A DNA stretch of 64,000 bases. It comes from an uncultured bacterium. GTDB taxonomy: Bacteria > Verrucomicrobiota > Lentisphaeria > Victivallales > UBA1829. The notes below the pieces were generated by a model, which saw nothing but the letters and a program-made list of their open reading frames with translations, was not told the DNA's origin and searched no databases. Location of the stretch: the NCBI GenBank assembly GCA_902780135.1, contig CACZEK010000008.1, positions 39,554 through 103,553 on the forward strand. The letters are read 5' to 3'. Each line of letters begins with the position of its first letter. The stretch's first letter is position 1. A program made the translations under genes and the position numbers. Below, in pieces: positions 28,884 to 38,344 of this stretch.

Positions 28884-31757
28884 TCAGAGCAGGTTGTTCA
28901 GCAGGGGCTTCAGGAATTTCCCGGTGTAGGATTTCCTGCAGGCGGCGACTTCCTCCGGAGTGCCGGTCGCGATGACGCGTCCGCCCTCGTCGCCGCCCTC
29001 GGGGCCGAGGTCGATGATGTAGTCGGCGGTCTTGATGACGTCGAGGTTATGCTCGATGACGAGGATAGTGTTTCCCTTGTCGCGGAGCATCATGAGGACC
29101 TGGAGGAGCTGACGGATGTCGGCGAGGTGGAGCCCGGTGGTGGGCTCGTCGAGGATGTAGAGGGTGTTGCCGCGCGGGATCTTGGCAAGTTCGGTGGCGA
29201 GCTTGACGCGCTGCGCCTCGCCGCCGGACAGCGTGGTGGCGCTCTGCCCGATGGAGATGTAGCCGAGGCCGACGCTTTCGAGCGTTTTGAGCTTGCGGGC
29301 GATGGGCGTGACGGCGGAGAAGAACTCGACGCCCTCGGACACGGTCATATCCAGGACCTCGGAGATGTTTTTCTTCTTGTAGCGGACAGAGAGCGTTTCC
29401 TCGTTGAAGCGGCGGCCGTGGCACACGGGGCACTCAACGTACACGTCCGGCAGGAACTGCATTTCGATGCGGCGGATGCCGTCGCCCTGGCAGTCCTCGC
29501 AGCGGCCGCCCTTCACATTGAAGCTGAAGCGGCCGGGGCCGTAGCCGCGGACCTTGGATTCGGGCAGGGAGGCGAAGAGGTTGCGGATGGCGGAGAAGAA
29601 CCCGGTGTAGGTGGCGGGATTGGAACGCGGGGTGCGTCCGATCGGGGTCTGGTCGATCATGATCGCCTTGTCGATGAACTCGAGACCGCGGATCTCCCTG
29701 TGCGCGCCGACCTCGCCCGCGTCGGCGAGCTCGAAACGGTGTTCCAGCGCGCGGCGGAGGATGCCGTTCACGAGCGAGGACTTGCCGGAGCCGGACACGC
29801 CGGTCACGCAGGTGAAGACGCCGAGCGGGATCTTCACGTTGATATTTTTGAGGTTGTTGTGCGTGGCGCCGACGATCTCGAGGAACTTGCCGGACCCGGC
29901 GAGGCGTTTCTCCGGGACGGGGATGGATTCCTCGCCGGAGAGGAATTTTCCGGTGAGGGAGCGCGGGCAGTTGACGAGTTCGGACGGCGGACAGGCGGCG
30001 ACGATCTCGCCCCCGTGGACGCCCGCGGCGGGTCCGAGGTCGATCACGTAGTCCGCGCTCTGGATGGTCTCCGGGTCGTGTTCGACGACGACCACGGTAT
30101 TGCCGATGTCGCGGAGATTTTTGAGGGTGGCGAGGAGTTTGGCGTTGTCGCGCTGGTGCAACCCGATGCTGGGTTCGTCGAGGATGTAGATGACGCCGAC
30201 GAGGCCGCAGCCGAGCTGGGTGGCAAGGCGGATGCGCTGGGCTTCGCCGCCGGACAGCGTGCCGGATTCGCGGGTGAGGGAGAGATAGCCGAGGCCGACG
30301 TTCTTCAGGAACATAAGGCGGCTGCGGATTTCCTTGAGGAGCTCGGCGGCGATCTTGTCCTGAACGTCGGTGAGCTTGAGGTCCGCGAGGAAATCCAGCG
30401 CGGCGGACACGCTCTTGCAGTTGAAGTCGTGAATGCTGGCGCCGCCGATCTCGACGGCGAGGCTTTCCGGGCGGAGGCGCGCGCCGTGGCAGGCGGGACA
30501 GGTCTTCCGCATGGTCAGCTCCAGCAGGCGGGTGCGGACGCTCTCGAATTCGGAATCCTGGCTGCGGCGCTGGAGGTTGGCGAGGATGCCCTCGAACGGC
30601 TTCTTCATCTCGTGGCGCTTGCCGCGCATGTAGAAACTGAAGTCGATGATCTCGTCGCCGCTGCCGTAGAGCAGGACATGGCGGACGTCTTCGGGGAGGT
30701 CGCGCCATTTGGTGTCCATCAGCTTCGGGAGCCCGTAGTGGGCGGCGATGCACTTGAGCATGTGGTTGTAGTAGATGATGAGGCGGTGCGCGCCTCGCCG
30801 CCAGGCGGGGACGGCGCCGTGGCGGAGCGTGGCGTTTTCGTCCTCGACGACCTTCGCGGGGTCCATGACCTGGAGCGAGCCGATGCCGCTGCAGACCGGG
30901 CACGCGCCGTAGGGGCTGTTGAACGAGAAATTGCGGGGTTCGGGCGGGGAGATGCTGATGCCGCAGTCCTCGCAGGAGAGGTGTTCGCTGATGAGCTCTT
31001 CGCGCCAGACTTTTTCGCCGGAGACGAACGTGGCGTCGCGGTCCTCGAGGAGGAGCAGCATCACGCCGTCACCGAGCTTCAGGGCGGATTCGATGGAGTC
31101 GTTGAGGCGGGAGGGCTCGAGCTTGCCGCAGACGAGCCGGTCCACGACCGCCTCGATGTTGTGCTTGACCTTCTTGTCGAGCGGGGCGATCTGCTCGTCG
31201 AGAGCGACGATCTTCCGGTCGATGCGGGCGCGCACGAAGCCGTCCTTGCGGAGCTTGTCCAGGATGTCGCGGTGTTCGCCCTTGCGGCCGCGGACGACGG
31301 GCGCGAGGATCATCATGGCGGGCCCGGCGGGAAGCTGGAGCAGGCGGTCGCGGATGCGCTGTGCGGACTGGGCGGCGAGGACCTTGCCGCATTTGGGGCA
31401 GTGCGGGGTGCCGACGTGAGCGTAGAGCAGGCGGAGATAGTCGTAGATCTCCGTGACGGTCGCGACCGTGGAGCGGGGATTCGAGCCGGCGGAACGCTGT
31501 TCGATGGCGATGGACGGGGAAAGCCCCTCGATGTGGCGGACCTTCGGCTTGCCCATGCGGTCGAGGAACTGGCGGGCGTAGGCGGAGAGGCTTTCGACGT
31601 AGCGGCGCTGGCCCTCGGCGTAGAGCGTGTCGAACGCGAGCGAGGACTTGCCGGAGCCGGACAGCCCGGTGATGACGGTGAGACGGTCGCGAGGGATCGT
31701 GACGTCGATATTTTTCAGGTTATGTTCGGCTGCGCCGTGGATGATGATGTCCTGCAT
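28884..31757 (-). CDS. uvrA: Excinuclease ABC subunit A
   Basis: A protein of 957 residues from the ATG at 31757 (MQDIIIHGAAEHNLKNIDV). The frame runs further upstream, but that stretch has no UvrA similarity and crosses the neighbouring gene. Two ABC ATPase modules are visible: TGLSGSGKSSLAFDTLYAEG and TGVSGSGKSSLVNGIL as Walker A, and two LSGGEAQR signatures. Zinc modules CPKCG, CEDCG...CPVCSG and CEDCQGDG...CPVCHG are present. It recognises bulky DNA lesions with UvrB in nucleotide excision repair. The ribosome-binding site is weak. Confidence 0.97.
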   Translation of the reverse strand: MQDIIIHGAAEHNLKNIDVTIPRDRLTVITGLSGSGKSSLAFDTLYAEGQRRYVESLSAYARQFLDRMGKPKVRHIEGLSPSIAIEQRSAGSNPRSTVATVTEIYDYLRLLYAHVGTPHCPKCGKVLAAQSAQRIRDRLLQLPAGPAMMILAPVVRGRKGEHRDILDKLRKDGFVRARIDRKIVALDEQIAPLDKKVKHNIEAVVDRLVCGKLEPSRLNDSIESALKLGDGVMLLLLEDRDATFVSGEKVWREELISEHLSCEDCGISISPPEPRNFSFNSPYGACPVCSGIGSLQVMDPAKVVEDENATLRHGAVPAWRRGAHRLIIYYNHMLKCIAAHYGLPKLMDTKWRDLPEDVRHVLLYGSGDEIIDFSFYMRGKRHEMKKPFEGILANLQRRSQDSEFESVRTRLLELTMRKTCPACHGARLRPESLAVEIGGASIHDFNCKSVSAALDFLADLKLTDVQDKIAAELLKEIRSRLMFLKNVGLGYLSLTRESGTLSGGEAQRIRLATQLGCGLVGVIYILDEPSIGLHQRDNAKLLATLKNLRDIGNTVVVVEHDPETIQSADYVIDLGPAAGVHGGEIVAACPPSELVNCPRSLTGKFLSGEESIPVPEKRLAGSGKFLEIVGATHNNLKNINVKIPLGVFTCVTGVSGSGKSSLVNGILRRALEHRFELADAGEVGAHREIRGLEFIDKAIMIDQTPIGRTPRSNPATYTGFFSAIRNLFASLPESKVRGYGPGRFSFNVKGGRCEDCQGDGIRRIEMQFLPDVYVECPVCHGRRFNEETLSVRYKKKNISEVLDMTVSEGVEFFSAVTPIARKLKTLESVGLGYISIGQSATTLSGGEAQRVKLATELAKIPRGNTLYILDEPTTGLHLADIRQLLQVLMMLRDKGNTILVIEHNLDVIKTADYIIDLGPEGGDEGGRVIATGTPEEVAACRKSYTGKFLKPLLNNLL

Positions 31758-31783
31758 GTTGACCGCGTCCGTTTCGTGTGGGT

Positions 31784-32746
31784 TCAGGATGTGATGCGCC
31801 CCGCCCCGGCGTGAGCCGCCGGAACCGGGGAGGCGAGGAAGCGCGCCGCCTTGCGCTGCCTGCGTTTCTCGAACTGGAACATCTGAATGGCGTTCCAGCT
31901 GTTGTGCCAGAGGATGTAGAAGAGGGGGCCGAGGGCGGCGACGGGAGAGGCGAACGTGATCGCCAGATAGATCGTGAAGGAGGTGTTTTTCTGCCCGAGG
32001 AGCTGGCTGGATTCGAGCTTGCAGCGGCGCGGGCCGATGAGCCATCCGAGCAGGAAGTTCAGGATGCAGACGGCGAGCGTGGCGCAGCCGATCTGAAGGA
32101 GGATCGTGACCGCGCTGATCTCCTGTTCGTCAAATGTCCTGCGCGCCATGCCGCCGAGGATGAGGAGCATGACGGACCATGCCCAGAGGGCGTGCGGGGC
32201 GATTTTGTACTTGGCGAAGTCGGCGAGCCACGGCCAGAAATGCAGCAGGACGCGCGAAAGGAAGACGGGGAGCGCCATCACGAACGCGATGTTCAGGAAG
32301 ACCTCGTTGACGAACCGCCAGTCCATCTGCCCCGTGACGACCGGGAGCAGGCCGATCAGGAAGAGCGAGATGCCGAGGTCGCTGATGAGGAACCCCATGA
32401 GGACCGTGGCGACGTTTCCGCCCAGGAAGGCGATCACGACCGGGGCGGCGGTGGCGGTGGGGGAGATCGCCGTGAAGAAGACGGCTTTCGCGACCTCGGT
32501 ATTGCCGCCGCAGAGCCAGCACGCCAGAAGCCACGCCAGCACGCCGATCGCGAGGTTGGCGGCGAGCAGATACCAGTGGTACAGCCTCACCTTCAGCCCG
32601 CTGAACTTGATGCCGAGGCAGGCGTTCAGGAGCATGACAACGAGCAGCCAGCGGACCATGAAGGACGCACGGGACATCCAGGGAAAACAGAGTCCGATGA
32701 AAAGCGGGATGATGATTTTAGCCGGCTGGCTGAGAGCTTTCCACAT
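31784..32746 (-). CDS. BASS-family (bile acid:Na+ symporter-like) transporter
   Basis: A protein of 320 residues from the ATG at 32746; an upstream TTG is less likely. Eight to ten hydrophobic helices are present. VFFTAISPTATAAPVVIAFLGGN resembles the conserved ion-site region of BASS/SLC10 proteins, and the second repeat has SFTIYLAITFASPVAALGP. It is probably a sodium-coupled organic anion carrier of the inner membrane; the substrate is unknown. It is upstream of uvrA by 26 bp on the same strand. No good ribosome-binding site is visible, so the start is uncertain. Confidence 0.75.
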   Translation of the reverse strand: MWKALSQPAKIIIPLFIGLCFPWMSRASFMVRWLLVVMLLNACLGIKFSGLKVRLYHWYLLAANLAIGVLAWLLACWLCGGNTEVAKAVFFTAISPTATAAPVVIAFLGGNVATVLMGFLISDLGISLFLIGLLPVVTGQMDWRFVNEVFLNIAFVMALPVFLSRVLLHFWPWLADFAKYKIAPHALWAWSVMLLILGGMARRTFDEQEISAVTILLQIGCATLAVCILNFLLGWLIGPRRCKLESSQLLGQKNTSFTIYLAITFASPVAALGPLFYILWHNSWNAIQMFQFEKRRQRKAARFLASPVPAAHAGAGRITS

Positions 32747-33172
32747 AAGGAAACGGGTTTGATGATTCGTGTTAAGCGCGCGGCGCGTCAAAAATAAAGG
32801 AAGGGAATAATATATCTCCGGATGAGGCTTTTTTCAAGACGGGAAAACGAATCCGCGGCATGAATCCGGGAACGGCGCGGAGACGATGCCTGTCCGGCAC
32901 AAACGATAGAAGCGGCTGGCGGTTGCAGCGCGGAAGAGTCCGGAATCGGGAAAAATGCGTTTAGGGTGAAGAGTCCGTGCGGCGGCGCCGGAGCCGGAAG
33001 GAACGATTTCCCGCGGCCGGGAAGATCCGGAAAAGAAGCCTCGAAAAAGGGAAAGAAAGATGCGGAGCCGCGTGGGAACAGAGACGGAAACAAGCCGCGG
33101 CGGCGTCCGCACGGACTCCCATTCGACGGAACACGGAAATGACATGAACCCCCAAGCGGAGACGGAGGAACG
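32747..33172. other. 426-base gap at the left edge of the capsid-gene island
   Basis: No convincing gene. Two short plus-strand frames (32966-33142 and 32977-33147) encode basic Arg/Lys-rich peptides and end just before the terminase start. Either could be a leader or a remnant of a small terminase subunit, but codon use and ribosome-binding sites do not decide. An AT-rich stretch near 32790-32835 probably holds the BASS promoter. I found no direct repeat shared with the right edge of the island. Confidence 0.4.
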
Positions 33173-34564
33173 ATGAAGCTGACGGACTATTTTCTGCCGT
33201 ACCAGAGACGCTGGATCCTGGACGACGCCCGGATGAAGCTGTACGCGAAATCGCGCCGGATCGGCATCACGTACGCCACGAGCTTCCGCGTGAACGACAA
33301 ATGCCTGCGGCGGCCGGGGACGGTGCAGTGGGTGACCAGCCGCGACGAGTTCACCGCCCGCGAGTTCATCACGGACTACATCGCGAAATGGGCGGCGGCG
33401 GCAAACACGGTCTGCCGCGGCCTCGCCGGGGAAAATGCGACGATCGTCGACCCGCTGCACGGGATCCGCGCCTACACGGCGGAATACGGCAACGGCAGCC
33501 GGGTCATCAGCCTGTCCAGCACGCCCGAGGCATTCGCCGGAAAAGGCGGGGACATCCTGATCGACGAGGCGGACCTGCACAAGGACAGCGGGAAGGTGAT
33601 CGACATGGCGCTGCCCTGCACCACATGGGGCGGCCAGCTGGAAATGGTGTCCGCGCTGAGCGTGGACGGAAGCGGCGAATCGCCGTTCTGCCGGATGCTC
33701 CGCGAGGCGGAACACGGCGCGAACGCGATGGGATGGAGCGTCCACCGGACGAGCATCCTGGACGCCGTGGAGGATGGATTCGTGGAACGCGTCAACGAAA
33801 TGACCGGGCGCGCGCTGAGCCGCGAGGAATGGCTGAAGCTGATGCGGGCGAAATGCCGCACGGAAGACGCCTGGCGGACGCAGTATCTGATCGAGGCTGC
33901 GGAGGCGGGCGGGGCGCTGCTGGACTACGGCATGATCGGCGCGTGCGAAAACGACGCCGCCGACCTGGAAAAGGCGCTGGCGGAACATCCGAAAGCCATC
34001 CGGTACGCCGGATACGACGTGGGACGGAAGAAGGACGTGGGAGTGTATTTCGAGCTGACGCGCATCGGAGACATCCTGTGGCAGAGCGGATACGAGGTCA
34101 TGGAGAACATGCCGTTCCGCATGCAGGCGGACGCCCTGGCGCGGCGCCTCGACGACGCCCGGCTGGAACGCCTCTGCATCGACGCGACCGGGATCGGGAT
34201 GATGCTGGCGGAGGAAATGCAGGAACGCCACGGGAAATACCGCGTGGAAAGCGTGACGTTCACGGGGCCCGTGAAGGCCGCGCTGGCGATGCCGGTCCGG
34301 GCGGCGTTCGAGTCGCGCGGCATACGGATCCTGGCGGACGACGTGCTGCGGCACGACCTGCATAAGATCGTGCGGAGCGTGACCGCCGCAGGGAACGTGC
34401 GGTACGACGCCGGACGCGACGAGTACGGGCATTCGGACCGGTTTTGGGCGCTCGCCCTGGCGGTCCACGCGGCGGGGCGCGGAAACGAAGCGCCGTGCGG
34501 GATCGACCCCCTTCCGCCGCCGCCTCACCAAAGGCGCATGGAGGAACGTATCTTCGGCTGGTAA
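33173..34564 (+). CDS. Mu gp28-like large terminase subunit
   Basis: A protein of 463 residues, GGAGG 5 bases before the ATG. It starts QRRWILDDARMKLYAKSRRIGITYA, the Mu gp28-type nucleotide-binding entry. Walker B is GGDILIDEADLHKD. The C-terminal RNase H-fold nuclease shows acidic sites in YAGYDVGRKKDVGVYFE, RLCIDATGIGM and HSDRFWALALAVHA. It should pump DNA into a capsid. All motor and nuclease motifs look intact. In Mu a portal gene follows; here the protease gene follows after 88 bases. It is the first clear gene of the island. Confidence 0.9.
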   Translation: MKLTDYFLPYQRRWILDDARMKLYAKSRRIGITYATSFRVNDKCLRRPGTVQWVTSRDEFTAREFITDYIAKWAAAANTVCRGLAGENATIVDPLHGIRAYTAEYGNGSRVISLSSTPEAFAGKGGDILIDEADLHKDSGKVIDMALPCTTWGGQLEMVSALSVDGSGESPFCRMLREAEHGANAMGWSVHRTSILDAVEDGFVERVNEMTGRALSREEWLKLMRAKCRTEDAWRTQYLIEAAEAGGALLDYGMIGACENDAADLEKALAEHPKAIRYAGYDVGRKKDVGVYFELTRIGDILWQSGYEVMENMPFRMQADALARRLDDARLERLCIDATGIGMMLAEEMQERHGKYRVESVTFTGPVKAALAMPVRAAFESRGIRILADDVLRHDLHKIVRSVTAAGNVRYDAGRDEYGHSDRFWALALAVHAAGRGNEAPCGIDPLPPPPHQRRMEERIFGW

Positions 34565-34652
34565 AACCTGCCGTGGAAGAAACAAACTTCATTTTTCCTG
34601 CGGAACAAAGAAGTTTCACAGGGAACAGACAAAACAAACATAGGAGCAGGAA

Positions 34653-35723
34653 ATGGGAACTGTAAAACATGACGCGAACGGCGTCCCGGAGGAATGGACT
34701 CTGCTGCATGCGGGCGTGAACCGGCTCGTGAAAAACGGGAAGGACTATGAACTGCATCTGAGCGTGGAGGACCTGGACGCCATCGCGGCGTACCAGGAGA
34801 AAAAGGGCGAGGCGATCCCGATCGACTCCAACCACTACCTCCACATTCTGGCGGAAAAGCACGGCGTGGAGGAAAGCGAAGCGCTGCGGCTGATCCCGTC
34901 CGGCGTGGCGGCGATGGGGTTCGGAACGCTGTTCCGCGAGGGCGACGAGCTGCGGATCCGGGCGGAATGGACGCCGGGCGCGTACGAACTGCTGAAGGAA
35001 AAAATCTTCCGGTACTGTTCGCCCGTGATCCGCGGCCTGAAGGAAGGTCCGCTCCGCATCACCAGCGTGGCGATGGAGAATGAGCCTGCGCTGAACTGCG
35101 AGGATGTCCTGGCGGCGGGCTGCGAAGGCGGCGACGCGGACCCGGAGGACACCGCCCGCAGCGCGATCGAGCTGAAACGGATTCAGGACCCGATCGAACG
35201 CGCTCTCGGCCGTCTGCTGGGAAAGGACCTCTGGAACGAGATCGTGCTGTCCGGCGAGGACAACGCGGAAAGCGCGTTCGAACGGACCGCCGCCGCGATC
35301 GAGGCGAAGGCCGACACGATCGCCGCCATGCGCGAAGGGCTCGGCATGGCGGACGGCGAACCCGACGAAGCCATGCCCGCCGCGCTGGCATCGGTGAAGG
35401 AACGCGCCGGACAGGCGGACGCCCTGCGGCAGGAACTCGACACGATGGTCTGCGCCGCCGGGGAAAAACGCAAGGCGGAACTGATCGAGCAGGGGCTTCA
35501 GGAAGGGAAGCTGACGCACGCGCTGGAAGGCTGGGCGAAGGACCAGGACTGCGCCGTGCTGGCGTCCTATCTGGAGCACGCGCCCGCCGTAGTGCCGGGC
35601 CGCATGGCGTTCGCGCCGGACAAACGGCGCGCGCCGGGACGGAGCCTGACGGCGGCGGACGAGGAAATGATCCGGAAATTCGGATTCGACAAAGACGAAT
35701 ACCAACGCGCCATGCGCGGCTGA
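34653..35723 (+). CDS. Mu-like I protein: head maturation protease/scaffold
   Basis: A protein of 356 residues with AGGAG upstream. The N-terminal ~160 residues fit the Mu I-protein family (EEWTLLHAGVNRLVKNGKDYELHLS, GEAIPIDSNHYLHI, IFRYCSPVIRGLKEGPLRITSVAMENEPALN). The C-terminal half is Ala/Glu-rich and helical, as in scaffolds released by self-cleavage. It guides capsid assembly and then digests the scaffold. It stands between terminase and the coat genes. Its presence argues that the encoded shell matures like a phage head. Confidence 0.88.
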   Translation: MGTVKHDANGVPEEWTLLHAGVNRLVKNGKDYELHLSVEDLDAIAAYQEKKGEAIPIDSNHYLHILAEKHGVEESEALRLIPSGVAAMGFGTLFREGDELRIRAEWTPGAYELLKEKIFRYCSPVIRGLKEGPLRITSVAMENEPALNCEDVLAAGCEGGDADPEDTARSAIELKRIQDPIERALGRLLGKDLWNEIVLSGEDNAESAFERTAAAIEAKADTIAAMREGLGMADGEPDEAMPAALASVKERAGQADALRQELDTMVCAAGEKRKAELIEQGLQEGKLTHALEGWAKDQDCAVLASYLEHAPAVVPGRMAFAPDKRRAPGRSLTAADEEMIRKFGFDKDEYQRAMRG

Positions 35724-35769
35724 GAAGCCGGGGGCGCAAAAACAATCACAACAGAAGGAGACATGAACC

Positions 35770-36180
35770 ATGTCAGCACTCACAGAAGCCAGAGACACCC
35801 GGGAAATCGCGGCCGGAGGCATCCACTACACGCGTGAATTCACCGTCGCGGCGGGCAGCACCGTCTATGCGGGCGGCATCACCGCCGTCGATTCCTCCGG
35901 GAAAGCCATCCCCGCCGCGTCCTCGGGCGCGATCACCGTGGTCGGCCGCGCCGAAAACACGGCGGCCGGCGGCGAAACCGTCAGAACCCGTTCCGGCATG
36001 TTCCTCTACAGTCCGGTCAGCAGCGGCGAGTTCACCGCGAGCGACCTGAACAAGACCTGCTACGTGAATGACGACCAGACCGTCACGCTGACCGGCGGCA
36101 CGGCCGCCGTGGTCGCCGGCGTCGTCCGCGACGTGCTTTCGGACGGCGTGGTGGCGGAAATCGGAAACGGTCCGCGCTGA
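35770..36180 (+). CDS. Capsid decoration protein (DUF2190/Mu gp35-like)
   Basis: A protein of 136 residues; AAGGAG lies in the leader. The beta-rich sequence (IHYTREFTVAAGSTVYAGGI, AITVVGRAENTAAGG, GMFLYSPVSSGEFTASDLNK) matches the DUF2190 decoration-protein pattern, which stabilises the outer face of a capsid. The position between protease and major head protein supports this. Family assignment is by pattern only. Confidence 0.72.
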   Translation: MSALTEARDTREIAAGGIHYTREFTVAAGSTVYAGGITAVDSSGKAIPAASSGAITVVGRAENTAAGGETVRTRSGMFLYSPVSSGEFTASDLNKTCYVNDDQTVTLTGGTAAVVAGVVRDVLSDGVVAEIGNGPR

Positions 36181-36234
36181 GCAGGACGCCCGGCTCACAA
36201 TCCAGAAAAAACAACCTGAGAAAGGAAAAAGAAC

Positions 36235-37137
36235 ATGGAACTGAACCATGAAACGCTGTCCGCGATGCGGACCAGCTTCAACCTGAAGTTCAAACAGGCC
36301 GTCGAAGGCGCGGAAACGATCTACCGCGAGCTCGCCGCCATCGAAGGCGACCCGAAGCATACCGCCATGGAAATCCCGTTCCTCGACGCCTTCGCCGGGA
36401 TGCGCGAATGGCTCGGCCCGCGCCAGATCAAGAATCTCGCCACGCACAAGATCCGCCTCGTGGAGCGTCCGTGGGAGGACACCGTGGCGATCCCCGTCCG
36501 CGACGTGGAGACCGACAACTGGGGCATCTACGGCACGCTCGTCGCCGCCATGGGCGAAGCCGGCGAACAGCTGTGGGACACCCTCTTCACCGAGGCGCTC
36601 GTGAATCCGCCGAACTGGATCGACGGCGCCAGCTTCTACAACAGCTCCCGCAAGTACGGCCCGAGCACGATCAACAACGTCACGTCCAACGCCCTGACGT
36701 TCGCCAACTTCGGCTCGTTCTTCACCCAGATGTACTCCTTCCGCGGACACAACGGCCAGCCCGTCAACACGCGCCCGACGCACCTGATCGTCGGCCCCGC
36801 GCTGGAAGACACCGCCCGCGAGATCCTGTACTCCGACACCTACCGCGACTCCAACGACCGGGAATACGCCAACCCCCACAAGGACAAGGTCAAACTGGTC
36901 GTCAGCCCGCGCCTCACCGGAGCCAACGCCAACTACTGGTTCCTGGGACGCTTCACCGGCGCGCTGAAGCCCATCATGGTCCTGAAGAACAAGGAGGCCG
37001 CCCTCACGATCCTGAACCAGCCGAACGACGAAAACGTCTTCATGGACGGCAGGATCCTCTTCGGCGCCGAGGCATACGGCAACGCGGCCGCGCTCTTCCC
37101 GCACCTGCTGGGACGCGGCGGCACCGCCGCAGGCTGA
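36235..37137 (+). CDS. Mu gpT-like major head (capsid) protein
   Basis: A protein of 300 residues with GAAAGGAAAAAG upstream. It matches Mu-like major head subunits across its length: LSAMRTSFNLKFKQAVEG, FPFLDAF-like region EIPFLDAFAGMREWLGPR, FGSFFTQMYSFRGHNGQ, RPTHLIVGPALEDTAREIL and GRFTGALKPIMVLKNKE. It forms the HK97-fold shell. Length agrees with Mu gpT (~305). No disruption is visible. Confidence 0.92.
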   Translation: MELNHETLSAMRTSFNLKFKQAVEGAETIYRELAAIEGDPKHTAMEIPFLDAFAGMREWLGPRQIKNLATHKIRLVERPWEDTVAIPVRDVETDNWGIYGTLVAAMGEAGEQLWDTLFTEALVNPPNWIDGASFYNSSRKYGPSTINNVTSNALTFANFGSFFTQMYSFRGHNGQPVNTRPTHLIVGPALEDTAREILYSDTYRDSNDREYANPHKDKVKLVVSPRLTGANANYWFLGRFTGALKPIMVLKNKEAALTILNQPNDENVFMDGRILFGAEAYGNAAALFPHLLGRGGTAAG

Positions 37138-37367
37138 CCGCCTGCAGGACAAACGGCTGACGGTTGAGGAGGAGCGGGGCGCGGAAGGGAATCCGCCGTG
37201 AAAACACATCTCCTTGGCACGGAGGCGGAACATCCGAACGGAACATCCGAACGGGACATCCGAACGGACATCCGCCGCACGGACCCTCCGCCCCCCTCCT
37301 CTTCCTCCGGTTCAGCCGTTTTTTTCCGCAACACAAATAAACAACCACGAAATGAAAGGACCTTCTC
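37138..37367 (+). repeat. Non-coding gap with a 13-bp tandem repeat
   Basis: Between the capsid gene and the gp36-like gene, ACATCCGAACGG(A/G) occurs three times head to tail (37230-37267) and a fourth partial copy follows to 37277. The gap may be a leader, a spacer or a binding array. A GTG-started frame over it (37198-37395) looks spurious. Confidence 0.6.
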
Positions 37368-37787
37368 ATGGCTTACGCCACGATCAATGAACTGAAAGTG
37401 CGTCTCGGCCAGGATTACGCCGGACTGTACGGCAACGACGAGGCCGGCACGGCGACGGCGCAGGCCGATCTGGATGCCGCCGCCGCGGAAATCGACGCCG
37501 CGGCCGGATGCCGCTACGAAACGCCGGTCGTTTCCGAACGCGCCGGGGCCCTGCTCCGCGACTGGAACCTGACCCTGTGCGAAGAACGCTCCCGGGTACG
37601 CTGCGCGGGCGACACGCTGCCCGACAAACTCAGGACACGCATCGCCCGTGTGCGCGAATCGCTCGCGAAAACCGCGTCCGGCGACCTGGTCCTGCCCGGC
37701 GCGGCGGAATCCGTACGCGGACAGGGATTCGCCACGGTCGCCTGCGACGAGCCGGTCTTCACCCGCACGACCATGAGGGGATACTGA
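37368..37787 (+). CDS. Mu gp36-like head protein (DUF1320)
   Basis: A protein of 139 residues, GAAAGGA before the ATG. The start YATINELKVRLGQDYAGLYG, the Asp/Ala-rich helix AQADLDAAAAEIDAAAGCRYETPV and the LLRDWNLTLCEE helix fit the DUF1320/Mu gp36 family. That family lies next to head genes in Mu-like phages and is thought to act at head completion. It overlaps nothing, and the next gene starts one base after its stop. Confidence 0.8.
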   Translation: MAYATINELKVRLGQDYAGLYGNDEAGTATAQADLDAAAAEIDAAAGCRYETPVVSERAGALLRDWNLTLCEERSRVRCAGDTLPDKLRTRIARVRESLAKTASGDLVLPGAAESVRGQGFATVACDEPVFTRTTMRGY

Positions 37788-37788
37788 T

Positions 37789-38121
37789 ATGCGCGCACTG
37801 GGATTGATCACCGGCTGGGACGGAGGCGGCTTCGACATCGCCATGCGGAATATCCGCGTGCGCTCGACGCTGACCGGGACCGTGTCCGTTTACGGTGAGG
37901 ACGGCAGGATGGGCAGGCTCGCCGCCGCAAGCCGCCGCACGGAGCTCGATTTCGACGGCATCGTGGAAGGCGGCAACATCCCGGAAGCAGGGGAGACGCT
38001 GACGTACGAGGGACGGACGTTCCTGATCACGTCGGCGACCATGACTGCGGAAAAAGGGCGGTTTCAGCGGTTCGCCGTGCGGGCCGAACACAGCGACGAA
38101 GCCGAGGTGTCGGGATTGTGA
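37789..38121 (+). CDS. Unknown head-region protein
   Basis: A protein of 110 residues, starting one base after the gp36-like stop, so translation is coupled. It is beta-rich (FDIAMRNIRVRSTLTGTVSVYG, GETLTYEGRTFLITSATMTAEKGRFQRFAV). I do not recognise it. By position it could take the place of a head-closure or neck protein, but no motif proves this. Confidence 0.7.
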   Translation: MRALGLITGWDGGGFDIAMRNIRVRSTLTGTVSVYGEDGRMGRLAAASRRTELDFDGIVEGGNIPEAGETLTYEGRTFLITSATMTAEKGRFQRFAVRAEHSDEAEVSGL

Positions 38122-38182
38122 ACCCTCCGCCCGAAAAACAGGGAAAACGGCCAGAACAAACAAGGAACGACGGGAGACGGAA

Positions 38183-38329
38183 ATGAACGGGGAAACGGGA
38201 ATCGCGGAAGAATCGCCGCAAAACGGACACGATCCTGAAGCGGAAATCATCATGGAAATACTGAAGCAGATCAACGCCGAGCTCGACGAGATCGCCGAAC
38301 GGCTCGAGGAAATCGGAAAGATCGACTGA
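38183..38329 (+). CDS. 48-residue acidic coiled-coil protein
   Basis: ATG at 38183 with GGGAGA 6-9 bases upstream and TGA at 38327. The C-terminal half (EIIMEILKQINAELDEIAERLEE) is a heptad-like amphipathic helix. No family is known to me. It lies in the island operon with normal spacing, so it is probably a real small gene, for instance a scaffold or assembly cofactor. Confidence 0.6.
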   Translation: MNGETGIAEESPQNGHDPEAEIIMEILKQINAELDEIAERLEEIGKID

Positions 38330-38344
38330 GACAGGGAGAAGAAC

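Noticed and set aside
28836..31814. A 992-codon plus-strand frame opposite uvrA
   Set aside because: Antisense shadow; UvrA motifs on the minus strand are unambiguous.
32966..33147. Two overlapping GTG-started frames of 56-58 basic codons before the terminase
   Set aside because: Could be a small terminase subunit, but both frames look equally plausible, the ribosome-binding sites are poor and no family resemblance is visible; not listed as a gene.
37198..37395. GTG-started 65-codon frame over the tandem repeats
   Set aside because: Overlaps the gp36-like start, lacks a ribosome-binding site and encodes a repeat-derived, low-complexity peptide.
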